This document shows positions 20,901 through 34,300 of a DNA stretch of 64,000 nucleotides, piece after piece. The translations under genes were made by a program, and so were the position numbers. The stretch is taken from positions 73,628,624-73,692,623 of the forward strand of contig CM049308.1 of the NCBI GenBank assembly GCA_026874595.1. Reading direction: 5' to 3'. Every line of letters starts with the position of its first letter. The stretch's first letter is position 1. The DNA is from Sipunculus nudus (taxonomy: Eukaryota > Annelida > Sipuncula > Golfingiida > Sipunculidae). The notes under the pieces were generated by a model. It was not told where the DNA came from, searched no databases, and saw nothing but the letters and a program-made list of their open reading frames with translations.

Positions 20901-22600
20901 AATGCATGATTCCAGACAAGGTATTGGTATCAAACTTCAGCTGGTCTTGTACTAAGTCTTGTACTAAGGAAACAAATCCAGTGAAAAGATTACACTGTAA
21001 ATGGAGATGACTACTGAAAAGTTGGGTTCCACTAAAGCTGGGAATATAACAAGCAGATGAAGAGAGAATAGATACATTTATTATAGTATTTCAAGGATAT
21101 ATAAGTAAAACTGCAATGAAACAATTCCATACTACTAGTGACATCTGTTGGTGATGACAGACACCATGTGTTCAGGTCTGCTATATTGAAAAGAAAAAGA
21201 TTGCATTTGATATATCTCATATGGTTACAAAATATCTTGAAGGTAGATTTCCTGTCTGAGTTCTAGCATGTACCTTGTTTCAAATGATAAAGCCTACAAT
21301 GCTGCCTCAGAGGAGATGAATTTAGCATAAGACTGTTATAAGAAGAATTGTACATGGAAAAGGCCTATTCTGAAGTTTTGTTACTGACAGATTATAAAAT
21401 TGACAGACAGATTTTAATATTGACAGACTTATTTTGTTACTTCAGATATTTTAAAAGGACAAAGTATTACTTTTTGGTTAATAAATATAAAAGTTGTTGG
21501 CAACTTGTTTTACTTTACTGTTTGAAAACAAACTGCTTGTATTACATCATGTGGGGTATCTTATTATGTAATCAAGTTTTTTTACCACGTACTGTGGTTG
21601 ACTTTTTGTTCACAAGGGTTTCATTTAAATTCACGATAGTGGCAGAAGAGGAATCATCGCAAAAATAAAGCCTTTGTGATGTTTGTTTTATATTCTCTGG
21701 ATTCATTGGCACCTCAAGGCAATAGTTTATCATTATTAATTTTATCAGTAACCTTTGTTACCTGTAAATCACAGGTTGATATTTGAAATTGTTTACATTA
21801 CCTGCTGTAATAAACATATTACAGTTGAAATATAGCTGTTTTGACGTTGCCAGGGTCCAGGGTTCTTGCAGAACACTGAAAAATTTGAGCTCACAAAATT
21901 TTGACCTCTTAAATATGAAGTCAACCCCAATAACTTCACAGTGCCTGTACCTTCAGTGTACCTGAAATAGGGTACCTAACCACCACACACTTCCCTTTTT
22001 CAATTAAGCCTATGATATAGATAATGTACTGAAAACCAGTGTAGTGTTATGTCTAAATAAAACTGAGCAAATTTTTCGTCTGTGCAAGTCATGGAGAGCA
22101 AATATTTTATATCTTTATATTTATTTAGTGATACCTTTTCTGGCACTGCTGAAACATGTACAGGGCTGTTACAGAAAAATGTGAGGGCTGTTCCATATAC
22201 AATCCTGTGGTGTGCTGTTCACTGGGAATTTATAAATAATATGAAACTTTAGATTCCATGAGGACTCTCCTGGTTGATAATGCTTCACTTTGTGAATGTC
22301 TGAGACACCTTCACAGGTATGTGTACCTGATAATGTTAATTAAAGAATAAAACTTTATTTCTAGACACCAAACTCTCATTATCTTGTTGTGTGTGATATG
22401 TATATAAAATGGATGTAGTGAAAAGGCCATTGTCATGCATTACGTGCCAGGCTAGTACTGTTAAAGTAATAAGATCTCTCTTCACAAGATCATAAGCACA
22501 TCTGTAAAAGGTTATCTCATAACAATCATCACTCAGAGGCAACAACCTTATCCAAGGAGAGATGGGCTGACCATAGATTACATAAAACATGAATGCAGTA
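20901..22600. other. Intergenic AT-rich sequence
   Basis: No exon or repeat recognised apart from a possible poly(A) signal at 21664-21669. The short open frames here have no conserved features. Confidence 0.4.
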
Positions 22601-22669
22601 GTTTAGGTCAGAGATGGGCTGTAACCTACTACTGTGAGAAATGTATGGATTCTTCATGTTTGGCAAGCT

Positions 22670-23760
22670 GCCCAACACCCAGTCAGTTTGCACTGGGAAA
22701 GGTAAAATCTGATTGGCTCAGCCTGTAAACAAAGATGACTGCGCCTTTCAGACTGGGAAAAAGAAATCCAATTGGCTTAGCATGTAAACAAACTCCACTT
22801 GTGCGGCACTGCAGAATAGGAAGTATGCAAACAGTGGGGGATAACTGACCTTTGGCACACCTGCATGTTAGTATAGAGACTGTCTTGAAAGGTGATGATT
22901 GCATCGTGTGTATTCCAAAGGGGGGGGGGGGAGGTGGGGTATGGATAAAGTCTGTGCTACCAAGCACTTTCAACTGCAGTGCAAATCGACCGGCACCTCA
23001 AAGAACATCTGATTGTGCTGGTTATACCTGCAAAGTGATTGGTTAATATGAGACAGCACCGCCTGGTGGCCAAACCTGAAGGGCAACTTTGGTTTCTTGC
23101 AGCAGTTAGTGTAGTGAACAGTTGAGCATCACATAACTGCTGCTTATGGAGCATACTATTAGGGTTGAGGGAGACAATTATTGGTTGAAAGCAGGTCTAA
23201 TTCAAGGACTGGGGACAGGGGTCAGTTTTCCTATAAACCAGTCACATCAAGGGCTAGAAAAGATTCTGAGAACATGCCCCACAAGAAAAAGGTGGGCAGG
23301 AAATGAGATTCATTCAAAATTACATTTCTGTATTTGCTAAAATGAACAATTTTATGAGATGGAGTAAAATAACTGTAAACCGGTCACATTAAATGGCAGA
23401 TTGAGGGGTTAGAGACTGGTTAAATACAGGTCTCATTTAAGAAAAGGAGGGAGGGTCCAGAGGTTGGTTTACACAAGTCATATGCATAGACTGTCACACA
23501 GAGACTGGCTGAAATAAAACCTCAATTAAAGACAGAGAGAAGTCTGAGAATGGCTAGAGACTGGTATGGTGGAGTCGAGAGATATTCTGAAATTATCATT
23601 CAAGGACAGAGGAGTTGAGGCATCTGCAATCACAGACATGACAGAGGTTTTAAGATTGGCTGAGAAAAAATCATTCACAGACTGGGCAAGAGATTGGTGG
23701 ATACTAGAGACTGGTTGAAACAGATATTGCCGGGGCACTTTTTTTGGGAACAAACCCTCA
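22670..23760. repeat. Degenerate direct repeats
   Basis: 22680-22800 contains two copies of a sequence like actgggaaa...attggctcagc followed by tgtaaacaaa. 23160-23730 has several decayed units around gagactggttgaaa and attcaaggac. A 12-base G run sits near 22920. No coding sequence recognised. Confidence 0.5.
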
Positions 23761-24267
23761 AAAACAGGTGGTTTAACAGTTGACAGTAGCTTCCAAATTC
23801 ATTCACTTTTTCTCCCTTGACACCGCCCTATTTATACTTGGGTAACCGAAACTTCTAGAAGTCTCTAGAATAATCAAGCGTTTCTTGTCAAGCCTAGCAC
23901 CTACGGGATTTTCTAGAATTTACCTATTGGAAATTACACATTCTCTAGAACCTTCTGTCATCTAACTATAATTAATCATGGTACAGTAAGTCCATCTTCT
24001 TACATAATAAATAATATACTATTGAACAACCCACCAGCGTCGTCAGCACGGATGTAAACAAACATGATGACAACAACAGCTGACAACTTTACCAAATATT
24101 ATTATAATATTAACTCCGTCTCTCCAACAACACTTTATGATCTGATACTCCACCGCATAAATTATATTTTCCCTAACTTATTGCAGTATTTTATGAAATT
24201 CCATTTGACATACACTAGGCGGGTAGCACATTTGTGTCACAGGCCAATACATCAAACTTACCTGGGG
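23761..24267. other. Intergenic, no feature seen
   Basis: AT-rich sequence with several tctagaa motifs; no gene or repeat recognised. Confidence 0.35.
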
Positions 24268-27200
24268 TCTGATGCATGGGGCTGACCAGGCTTAGGTGAG
24301 AAAGGCAGTTGCCCTGAGTGAACTGTGACAAATTTGCTGGCTCAGGCTACTGCACTGAGTGAACGCATGACCTGCACCTGGCTAGACTGAGTGAACTTTT
24401 GACCTGTTGCATAATCTGACACAGTTGGCAGTCTGCCAAAGCTATAAATAGATCCAGACTGACCTTTAGTCTGTTGCCAAATCTGAAATAGTAGCCACAC
24501 CATTGCATAAGCTCACAGATTGGCTCCACATACAGCCTTGAGGGGCATGACACCCATGAGGTGATCACATGGTGCCCATGAGGTGTTCACATGTCACCCA
24601 TGAGGTGATCACATGCCTTATGCTTGGCTGCACTGACTGAACTCTTGACCTATATCTAGCTGCACTGAATGTACTCTTGATCTGTTGCCAAATCTGAAAC
24701 AGTTGGCAGTTTCTCAACCTATTTAATGATACAGACACAATCTTGCCCTGTCGGTAAATCTGTTTACACAAACTGAAAGACTTTGGCTAAAATGCTTTTT
24801 TTCAAGCTGACATTCATAAACATTTTATCAAAATATCTAGAATAATAAAAGATGCAGTTCTTTCATTATTAAAGGTCCGATAATTCTGCCAAAAATCATT
24901 CATTTTAGTAAACTTGAACATAGGCCACGTAAGAATAATTTTTGTGCAATGTTACAGAAGTTTTACTTGAAAGAATAATTTTGTAGAAGAACAGTTTTGC
25001 AGTCCTCAGTTTGAAATAGACATAACAATGGCCATAAGACCAACTTAAGCTTTTCTGATAGGATTGAAAGATCCATGTCCTAGGATAATTCTTTTGAAAA
25101 ATTGAACGATTCAACTTGACAGTTTCATCATAAACATTTTAAGCTGAAAGAGGCTAAAATTATGAGGTTTTGCCCATAAAAAAACAGGTCAATGTAGGTG
25201 GCACCACAAAATCTGCAACTTCAAATATGAGTCATATGACCACCATTTGCACAATACTTGGTAATGCAAGCTTCTGTCATTTCTGAGATTACTATGTCAG
25301 TATGCTTAATTGGCCAAATGACTGTTCAAATTCGTGAAAAACAACTAAAATTCATCAAATGCAAACCATTTGAACAAACTTGAGAGGGCTTGCCTCTGGG
25401 ATCATTTCTGTAAAATATTGAACAATTAGCTGGACCATTTACAAGAAGAAGACTTTTTAAAGTTTTTCAGCTTTTTCCCTATAAAATCTAAGTGAATGCA
25501 GATAGCAAAAAAATAAGCTGAATCCCACAACATTTGATATATGACAGATTATTGCATAAAATCTGGAGATGGTAGCTCCTGCTATTCCTGAGAAATTATG
25601 GGTTAATGTACAGATGACCAATGACCCCCGTACAAAAAAAGAGATTGTCATTTTAGTATGCTTTTTTGGACAGTTGACGAAGTTTAACTTTCTGTAACTC
25701 GGCAAAATTCGCCGAACTTGAACCATTCAAACAAACTTGAGAGAGATGGTATAAAAGATTAATTTCGTGAATTATTGAACAATTTGGCTTGACCATTTCG
25801 GAGTAGAAGATTTTTAAAGTCTTTTTTAGGTTTTTCTCTATAAAATCTAAGAAAAAGCAGAGTTTTTGAGATGGCTAATTTTTTGCATTAAATTTTATGA
25901 TGCTAGCTCCATTTGTTTACGAAATAGTATGGGTTAACATACAGATGACGGACACCATCGCATTAGCTCACAGGTTCGCTAAAAATTACTACAGATGCAT
26001 ATTGATTGAAAAATTATAATACAGATACTAGGGCCCTGCGCGGGCTGCAAAATTGAACCCGCACCCGCCCCGCATCATGCCCTGTCAGCCCGCAGCCCGC
26101 CCCGCAATCAAAAAAATAAATTCAGCCCGCCCCGCAGTTACTTTGATTCATTCAGCCCGCACCCGCCCCGCAAAATGTTCTTTCAGCCCGCACCCGCTCC
26201 GCCCCGCGTTTTTTAAGTTTCTGGCCCGCAGTCCAGCCCGCAAAATAATGAAAATAGTTTTCGAATCCAAAGGTTTACATATCAAATTATTTTACAGCAC
26301 ATGTATAAGACACGCTTATTATTAATATATATAAAATGTTTGCTGATTGGAACGAAAAATTTATTTGAATACGTTTTTGCAATAATTCAAACCATAATTC
26401 ATGAATTATTTTTTAAAGACATGTTTGATTGGTTAGATGGATTTAATTTATAGATAATAATTTAACACACCTTAAATATGTTTCCATATTTTACAGGGGT
26501 AATAAACAAACCTTTGGTTTATTGTGTCTGTTTCTACTTAAATATATAAAAAAAAGTAAAGAAAAAATTTAGACTTCTTCAAAGTATTTGTAACCAAAGT
26601 GACCCTTTAGAATAGTATTGGCTAATCACAAGCCATCAAACTAACGAGATGTGTTGCTGGTTAAATTTTTATAGTCATAATCTGCTAATTAACTGAAACT
26701 GAGAATAATTAGGTCAAGGGAGTAAAGGGGTAATACTGTCTGATGTGGCTTTCAGTTCAGGATGTTCATTGAGATCTGGACATGGCCAGAGCCTTGTTTC
26801 TTACAGCAATCATCAACACAATATGCTGTGACCAAACAGGGATTTGATCAGCCAGTGGCCAGTGTCATTTACAATTAGCCAGCACATGGAGTTACAATAA
26901 GATAAGGAGTCCACCTTAGGCTTTGTGCAGTTCCAGGTAAATTGAGTCACCTACAGAGCCAGCTGTAGCCAGACACTGTCTATTACAAGATCAAAGGTAA
27001 TCAAGCCCTTGCTTCACTCCCAGCCATATTATGTAATATGTGAGACCTGACACAAGTACAGGGTTACAGTCCATATACAACATCAGGCCAGGTAACTTTA
27101 TACAACGTTATGACTAGCTCCCATTGCAAAGACAATTGTTTAAAGTCTAGATTTCAGATTAAGGATACACTATCTATTTTGTATAACAAATTGATGTTAT

Positions 27201-28840
27201 ACCTAGAATAGACACATTTGCATAGTGTTGTTACAACTGTCAGTCAGAATAAGGGGTTAACAGGGATATATTTTCTTTATTCAAATTTACGACACCTGAA
27301 AACATTTTATACAAAAATTCCAATTTCTTCAAATGATATTTTTTTAAAGTATAATTTTATATTCATATGTTGCTGAACTGCCAGATCATCAACCCGCAGC
27401 CTGCCCCCCCCCCCCCCCCCCCCCCCCCGCACAGACGTCATTTCGGCCCGCCCCGCACTTTCTTAGATGTAGCCCGCCCCGCCCCACAAAGATTCCCGCC
27501 CTGCGCAGGGCCCTAACAGATACACCTCACTGATGGCAAAATCTTGAATTAAGTTGAGTGTTGATACCAATTATTTATAATCCATGTACAGCTGTCTTTA
27601 TATACCCACAGACAGCTGTATACATATGATTGTAAACATTGCCTGGCATGAGGAGTATCTAAAATCATAAATCTACATTTTTTAAAAGCTTTAAAAAAAA
27701 TTTTGTCAATATTAAGCATAGATGACCTGAAATCTAAATGTCTAGAGGCATGATGTAACGGATGCTGATAAAATGGTGTCAGGCTAGATGTATCTGCTTC
27801 ACACAGCTAACATATATGGTAAAATGACTCAATTCAATCTTTATACAAATTCATTCTTTGGACCATAAAAGACAATTATTATAAGAATTATTCAGGGCAT
27901 TATTGTTGTAAAATATTAAACAAATTAGCCTCAGTGGCATCAGTCAAAAAACGTTTTGCAGGTTTATAACTCATATGGGAAAATACAGCAAAATGGCTTA
28001 GTTAAGCTTCCCATAACTCAGCCAAAAATCACTGAACCAAAACCATTTGAACAAATTTGAATTATCAACAAATAAGGATAATTAATGTGAGATTTAAGAA
28101 TTTGGCCCAGTCACCGTAGTTTTTGAGAAGAAGATCTTTGTAGCCACTGAGCTAAAATGGGCGGTTGACAAAATATAGCTTCCCATAACTCAGCCAAAAG
28201 TCACTGAACTGAGACCATTTGAACAAACTTCAGAAAGCACTACCCTAGGATCATTTCTGTGCAATATTAAACAATTTGGCCATAAGGGTCCAGAGAAGAA
28301 GTTTTTTGTAGCCATCAGTATGATATGGGCACTGATGACCCCCGTACAAAAAAGCCCAATGCAGGTTGCACCACCAGTACCTCAGTTTCAGATATGACTC
28401 ATGTTACCAACATTTGTATAAAATTTGGTGATGATAGCTCAAGCCATTTCTGAGATTGTAATTTTAGTATGCTTTTTTGGACAGATGACGAAGTTAAACT
28501 TCCTGTAACTCAACCAAAAATCACCGAACTTAAACCATTCAAACAAAATTGAGAGAGATTGTTCCAGGAATCCTTCTGTAAAATACTGGACAATTTGGCT
28601 GAACAGTTTCAGAGAAGAAAATTTTTTAAGCTTTTTTAGCTTTTTCCCTATAAAATCTAAGAAAATGCAGTTAGCCAAAAAATAAGCAAAATCCGAAAGA
28701 GTTTTTTAGATGACTAATTTTTTGCATAAAATTTTGTGATGCTAACCCTTGCCGTTTTCAAGACATACAGACGCTGGACGACAGACTCCAGACGACCCCA
28801 CACCATTGCATAAGCTCACAGGTTCACTAAAAACAGGCCG
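24268..28840. repeat. Interspersed repeat E, interrupted by a hAT-like element
   Basis: Motifs such as gagtgaactcttgacctg, ctgttgccaaatctgaaaca, gtaggtggcaccac and aactc.gccaaaaatcacc.aac, plus the end cattgcataagctcacaggt, recur at 47050-48175 and 60731-61556. Two endings (near 25980 and 28835) show at least two units. The element at 26029-27515 sits inside it. Confidence 0.75.
26029..27515. mobile_element. Non-autonomous hAT-like element with 8-bp target duplication
   Basis: The ends are TAGGGCCCTGCGC (26029-26041) and its perfect inverse at 27503-27515. The flanking ACAGATAC at 26021-26028 is repeated exactly at 27516-27523. An 8-bp target duplication with TAGGG ends is typical of hAT transposons. 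The subterminal regions hold repeated agcccgccccgca motifs on both sides, likely transposase-binding repeats, and a long C run near 27400. No transposase frame was found in the 1487 bp. Confidence 0.85.
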
Positions 28841-29225
28841 TATTTTGGGAGTGATTAGGCCCCCACCCCCCCCAGAGAATGAAGTTAACTTTTTCAGTTT
28901 GCATGTGGTACTGTTAAGCCTACAACTGATGCGTTCATTGTAAATTACATATTTTAACTGAAAAACCCATGTCTGTCAGTGTATATGGGTATTCTGGTAC
29001 ATATAGAGTGTGCATGAAGTGAGGGATTCTGGGTAAAATCATCTTAGTCCAGTGTCATATTTGAGGGAAGGGAGGGTTACCAAATTATGTCAACACTACA
29101 ATCAAAAACCTCTGCCAGTTCACGCATGCATGCACTTTCACACACATGGGTTAATTATGAAGCAACTTTTCATACCTATATCTATATGCTGTAAGGTGGA
29201 TGTGAATAAAAATACATATACCTAA
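28841..29225. other. Intergenic, no feature seen
   Basis: No recognisable feature. Confidence 0.35.
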
Positions 29226-30366
29226 CAAGAATACGGGTAGTCAACAAGTGACTACATGTATCCGCCGAAATCAGAGTGGGACGGGTGAAGTGAGGCATGG
29301 ATTGAGTGGCAAAGGGAAACAGAGTGTGTTGCATGTTAGTATGGATGTCTGCAGCCTAAATGTGTATGTAGGTGGCGCCACCTTCCAACAAATCGAGAAA
29401 GCTATCCAAGTTGTATACATATGCAAAATTTTAGGCAGATAAGTCAAACCACTGCCGATTGATTTTTATCCCACAGCAAACAAACAGAAGGACACTGTGC
29501 AAAAATGGTTGCAGATGGTGCCACCAATTATGTGTATGATAAAGAGTTATGTGAGATCTGTACACATGCAAAATTTAAGGGGTATATGTCAAACCAGTCC
29601 TGAGATAGAAGCATGAATGTCTGCAGCGTAAACATAAATGTAGGTGGCGTCACCTGGCACAAAATCCAGAAAGCTATCCAAGATGAATATACATGCAAAA
29701 CTTTAGAAAGGTAAGTCAAACCACTGCTGAGATATGTGATTTTATCCCACAGTGAACAAAAAGAAGTTCGCTGTGCAAAAATGGTTGCAGGTGGCGCCAC
29801 AAATTTTGAGTATGATAAAGAGTTATGTGAGATCTATACACCAGCAAAATTTCAGGAGGATACATCAAAACATTCCTGAGATATAAGCCTGGATGTCTGC
29901 AGCCTGAACGTGAGTGTAGGTGGTGCCACCTGTCATAAAATCAAGAAAGCTCTCCATGATGTATACACATGCAAAATTTCAGGTGGATAAGTCCATTAAC
30001 TGCAGAGATATGAGTGATTTTAACCCAAGGCAGATGAAAATGCAGATGGACACTGTGTAAAAATTCATGCATGTTATAAAGCCATCCAAGAGCTATATTT
30101 GTACAGAATTATTTTCCTGATTGGTCAAACGAGTCCAAAGATATGAGGGTTAATGTGTCAAAACAGATGCACAGATGGATGCACTGGAGAGAGGAAAGGT
30201 CAGAGGTCAACACAAAATGGTCAGGCACCAGTTCACAGGTGACCTGTTAATTGGGTCAAGTTTTGGAAAATTGGTCCAGTAGTCTCAGAGGAGTTCTCTG
30301 GAGGCCGCGGCGAAGGAACCCGGTCAAAAACATAGTACTGACAAAACTATGTTTTGGCTGATACAA
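29226..30366 (-). mobile_element. Helentron-like element, diverged copy 3
   Basis: In reverse orientation it has the same ends as copy 1: caagaatacgggtagtc with a hairpin and gtatccgcc at 29226-29269, and catagtac...gttttggctgatacaa at the far end. The interior has decayed units of about 280 bp with GGTGGCGCCACC variants. It is more diverged than copies 1 and 2, hence older. Confidence 0.7.
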
Positions 30367-31201
30367 ATATTCTGAATAATATACAAAGCCATTGACCATT
30401 AACAATTGTTTATTCACATATAAGCACTAATCATACAATAGATATCTGAAATTTGCCACAATGTTAATAAACTGTAAATACATTACAAAAATATTCCTGT
30501 TCCCTACTTCAAAGCCTAACAATAACATGGCCTGAAATATCAATTTGTCATGTTTGTATGTGGTATACAGAAACCAACAAGTGTTACAGATATGTAATAA
30601 TAATCTTAATACAAAGACATTATAGCTGTCATGAATGGTCACATATTGTGAATTCAAAATAATTTGTGGATTTTAAATTATGGAAGTCAAGGTTAACTGA
30701 TTTTCATAAATTTACTTTTACTTTTACTGAAAGATATTAAGTTCAAAGTCAAGTCAAAGTTATAAATCTCTGATAACTTCACCTAATGTGGTTTGTTCAT
30801 CACTACATTTATATGAGTAAATTATTAAGTGGCAGACATATTACCTGCCTTTGACAACAAACCCACAATCCATTTGAATCCACAGTCAATGCTCCATACA
30901 ATAAAGGTTGTATGATAGTGTTATCCAACAGGTATTGTATATAAGTCTATCTGGTAAGTTATGAATATATACTTCCAGCCATTTCTGAAGGTAGATGTAG
31001 AAAACTTTAACAAAGAGTTCTCTAGGATTAAGGCCCATGTGGTATAAAGTAGATTATCTGCCTCTCACCAGGTACACTACCACCCAGCACTATTATTATG
31101 GCCCCAATCTAATGAATGGCAAACACTTTTATTTATCCTGATTAAATTTAATGAATTCATTGCAACTTTCAACCTCTTCAAAACCTGTAGTTATGAATTT
31201 G
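30367..31201. other. Intergenic, no feature seen
   Basis: AT-rich, nothing recognised. Confidence 0.35.
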
Positions 31202-31319
31202 GAGGGAGTCCCAAGAAGCGGGATTTCCCAACGTTGCCATGGAGGCACCAGCAGGGTCCAAAGTGAGGACTTTCAGCTCCGAGGTCCAACAAATTAACCA
31301 CAAGGCTATGTCCTACCCA
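31202..31319 (-). repeat. tRNA-like SINE fragment 1
   Basis: On the - strand the head reads gggtaggacatagccttgtg, then gttaatttgttggacctcgg, then agctgaaagtcc. This resembles the box A and box B promoter parts of a tRNA-derived SINE. Relatives are at 45420-45530 and 62736-62815. Confidence 0.55.
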
Positions 31320-34300
31320 TTAAGTTGTAGTTCCATGTGCATGTATATGTGTATACTGGTATGCATGCAAATTCACTCACATGATTTTGTAACTGGTGTT
31401 TCCATGTGTCCATCAGCATATGTATGTATATATGCATATATGACTTTTATGTGTGAAAATTGCCACAGGAGTGATTTTCATGCATTGGGTCTCCATGAAT
31501 TCAGAAGCCCTGCACATACACATCTTCACACACATGGAAATACAGCTTTATACTCTCATTTTGGCTCTGGTCACAGGCTTTGTCACATAACTTTTTATTT
31601 TAAAATTAAATCAACAACCCGGATGAGCCTGGCTGACAAATCCTGAATGTTAGGAGTGGGAGGAGGCCTCTCTTCTGACTTGCAACTACAAGGTACCAGA
31701 ATAAATGCAACGCATCAGCCAGTATAGATTATCTTCTAACAGTAACATGTTCATAATAACAGCCAAGGGTACCGGGTCAGTATTAAGGCCACTAATAGAT
31801 AAAAGATAAGACTTAGCTTAAGGTCAATGATTGGGAGATAAAAACAGTAAAAGACCCCAACACTGGGGCATATAAAAAGATTGCAGTAAAACCCATATTG
31901 TACAATTTAAAGATTATGCTTTGAACCCTAAATTTGGTACATAATCAATATTTGTAGCAAATGCAGAATTTTGATTCATCACTTTTGGAGCTGTAATTAG
32001 TCGTTTAGAAAGCCTTTTGCTTTCAATACAATAATTAAACTAAAAATATATAATCATATTTTCTAAAATAGTAGATGCCATCTGAAACAACAAACATAAC
32101 AAAAGAAGACTGGAGTATCTAATATAAGACTTTATGTCTGGTTTACTACCAGTTATGAGACCCTTTATTATTATAACCTCATAAGCATGAATACTGGCAC
32201 TTTGCATAATATTTTCTAATAAAATAAAACTGCATTATTTAGTTAATATACCAGTAAAGGAGAACAGAGCTGTTCCACAAGCTGCTCTGAATTTGCTGGA
32301 CTGAAACTTATCAAGCTTTTGCTTGCTTCTGTTAACTTTAGAAGTAAGGTTGAACACCAGTCTATCATTGAACAATTAACTATATCTCAAGCAGATATTT
32401 GAGCAGGGTTTTTGAAAGTGTGTACTTAATATTGGGTACTATAGTGTTTAAGAACCTATAAACCATGAAAGTAAATGCTGTTTAAGTGCATGCAAAATCC
32501 TTTGTGCAGTCAGACACTTCTAAGGCTGATAGCTTACAGATGCATTCCCTGTATGGCTGAGTCATGTTTGAGAAAAACAGGATGTGATACACAAAACTTG
32601 GTCAAATCAGTACTGGTATAATTCACTACACATTCTGTTAGTCATATACAGTTACACCTCTAACTGACATAGTTCATTAAGGCAGTCTGCTATTTTTTCT
32701 TAATCCATTAACATGGCCACCTGCCTTACATACACTTCAGTTGTGCTGATGAAAATTATACTAAGGTTCCACAATCTTGAATTAGAACACCTCTATATTA
32801 TATGCAAAGACCAACATACCATCAGAGTCTGTTATAGGGAGCTCCTTTGGCAGATCCAGTGGCAGGGGGTCCTCCTTTTTGACCCACAACCTTTTTTTGG
32901 GGGTTTCAAGGTAAAATTTTGCAACCTGGAAACCCCTTTCTGGATATTTTTTTATATATTTTTTTAACCTTTAGTTTTCCTGGGTTGCACCCTACCCATT
33001 CCAAAATCCTGTCTCACTCTGGTTACCGTTATATATGACACAGAGTACAGTCAAATAACTCCACTTTTGATGTTTTAAATAAAAACACAAGTCTCTATGA
33101 TTGGTCCTTTCATATTTCCTGAAATTTCTTGTCTATGTAATGCCCAATCATGTTATCCTCTATTAACCATTCTAAACACTCACATAAAGCATTTTTTATT
33201 AGTTCATCATTTAAATGAAGTGTAGCCACTAAATCAAGTGGCCATGAAGAGGGAACAACATAATTATGTTCCTCTTAAAAGAAATCTTTGGTTTTGTTTG
33301 TTGACACACTAAACAACATCCCCACTACCTTCATTGAAAATTAAAAAACTACCACTTGTAATTCATGGCCTCACAGAGAGCAGGATTGGCAGATCCACAG
33401 TTTGTGCTCTGTGTCCATTTAAGGCTGTTTTAGCTAGTTAAGTTTTAAGCTGTTGTATTTCACATATATGGGTAGGTCATTTATTCCTTTTTTTGTAGGT
33501 AGTTGGATTTTATTGTATTCAATGCAGTCTCACTTCTCATGCCTAAAAGAGCATGAATATTCATATTCAACTTTGTAACATAAAATATGCAAAAAAACTG
33601 GTACCACATTTGGAGAGTACCATTCTCCATGGAAATAATATGAACCAGATTGCCCCAAGTCTCAGATGACCAAGACCATAAATATGTATATAATAAACAT
33701 TTGTACCATACACCCAGCAAAAAAATTTATTTTGTACCTAACCTTATGTGCTTTTTTATATGGAAACATGACAACCATAAATATTGTAAATTATCCATAT
33801 CCCTCAACCATAATAAAAGTTTATGAGAGTGGGAACATTATCATTGATTATGACCATGAAAACCTGTTACCAAAGAAAGGTGGTAACAGGTTTAGTTGGT
33901 TAGATGGAATAGATGGTCATTAATCCCCCACCATAACAAGAATAATATTGAATGTTTGTGTGTTACACAACAGGATATAGAACAAAGTAAATTGTGTCCA
34001 TCAGATTTCTATGACAAGTTTTACTTATTTACCTGTATTTAAAAATTTTCAGTTTTCTTCTGGAAAAATGAACAATGCTTGTTGAGTATTACCAGTAAAA
34101 ATAATATCACCTCAACTATAATAGATTATGTTTCGCCTAAATTTGATCACTAGCCTACTTTAAACAATTAAAGCAAAATTAAGAGAAATATATAAAGATT
34201 AAGAAGAAACACAAACATGACTGATTTTAGTTTAAGAAAAATGCCATCTACATGTTCCATCCCTTATTATTCCTTCATAGATACCAAAGATTCAAACCGG

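Noticed and set aside
26053-26325. Open frame in the hAT-like element
   Set aside because: A translation of the CCCGC subterminal repeats, with no transposase motifs.
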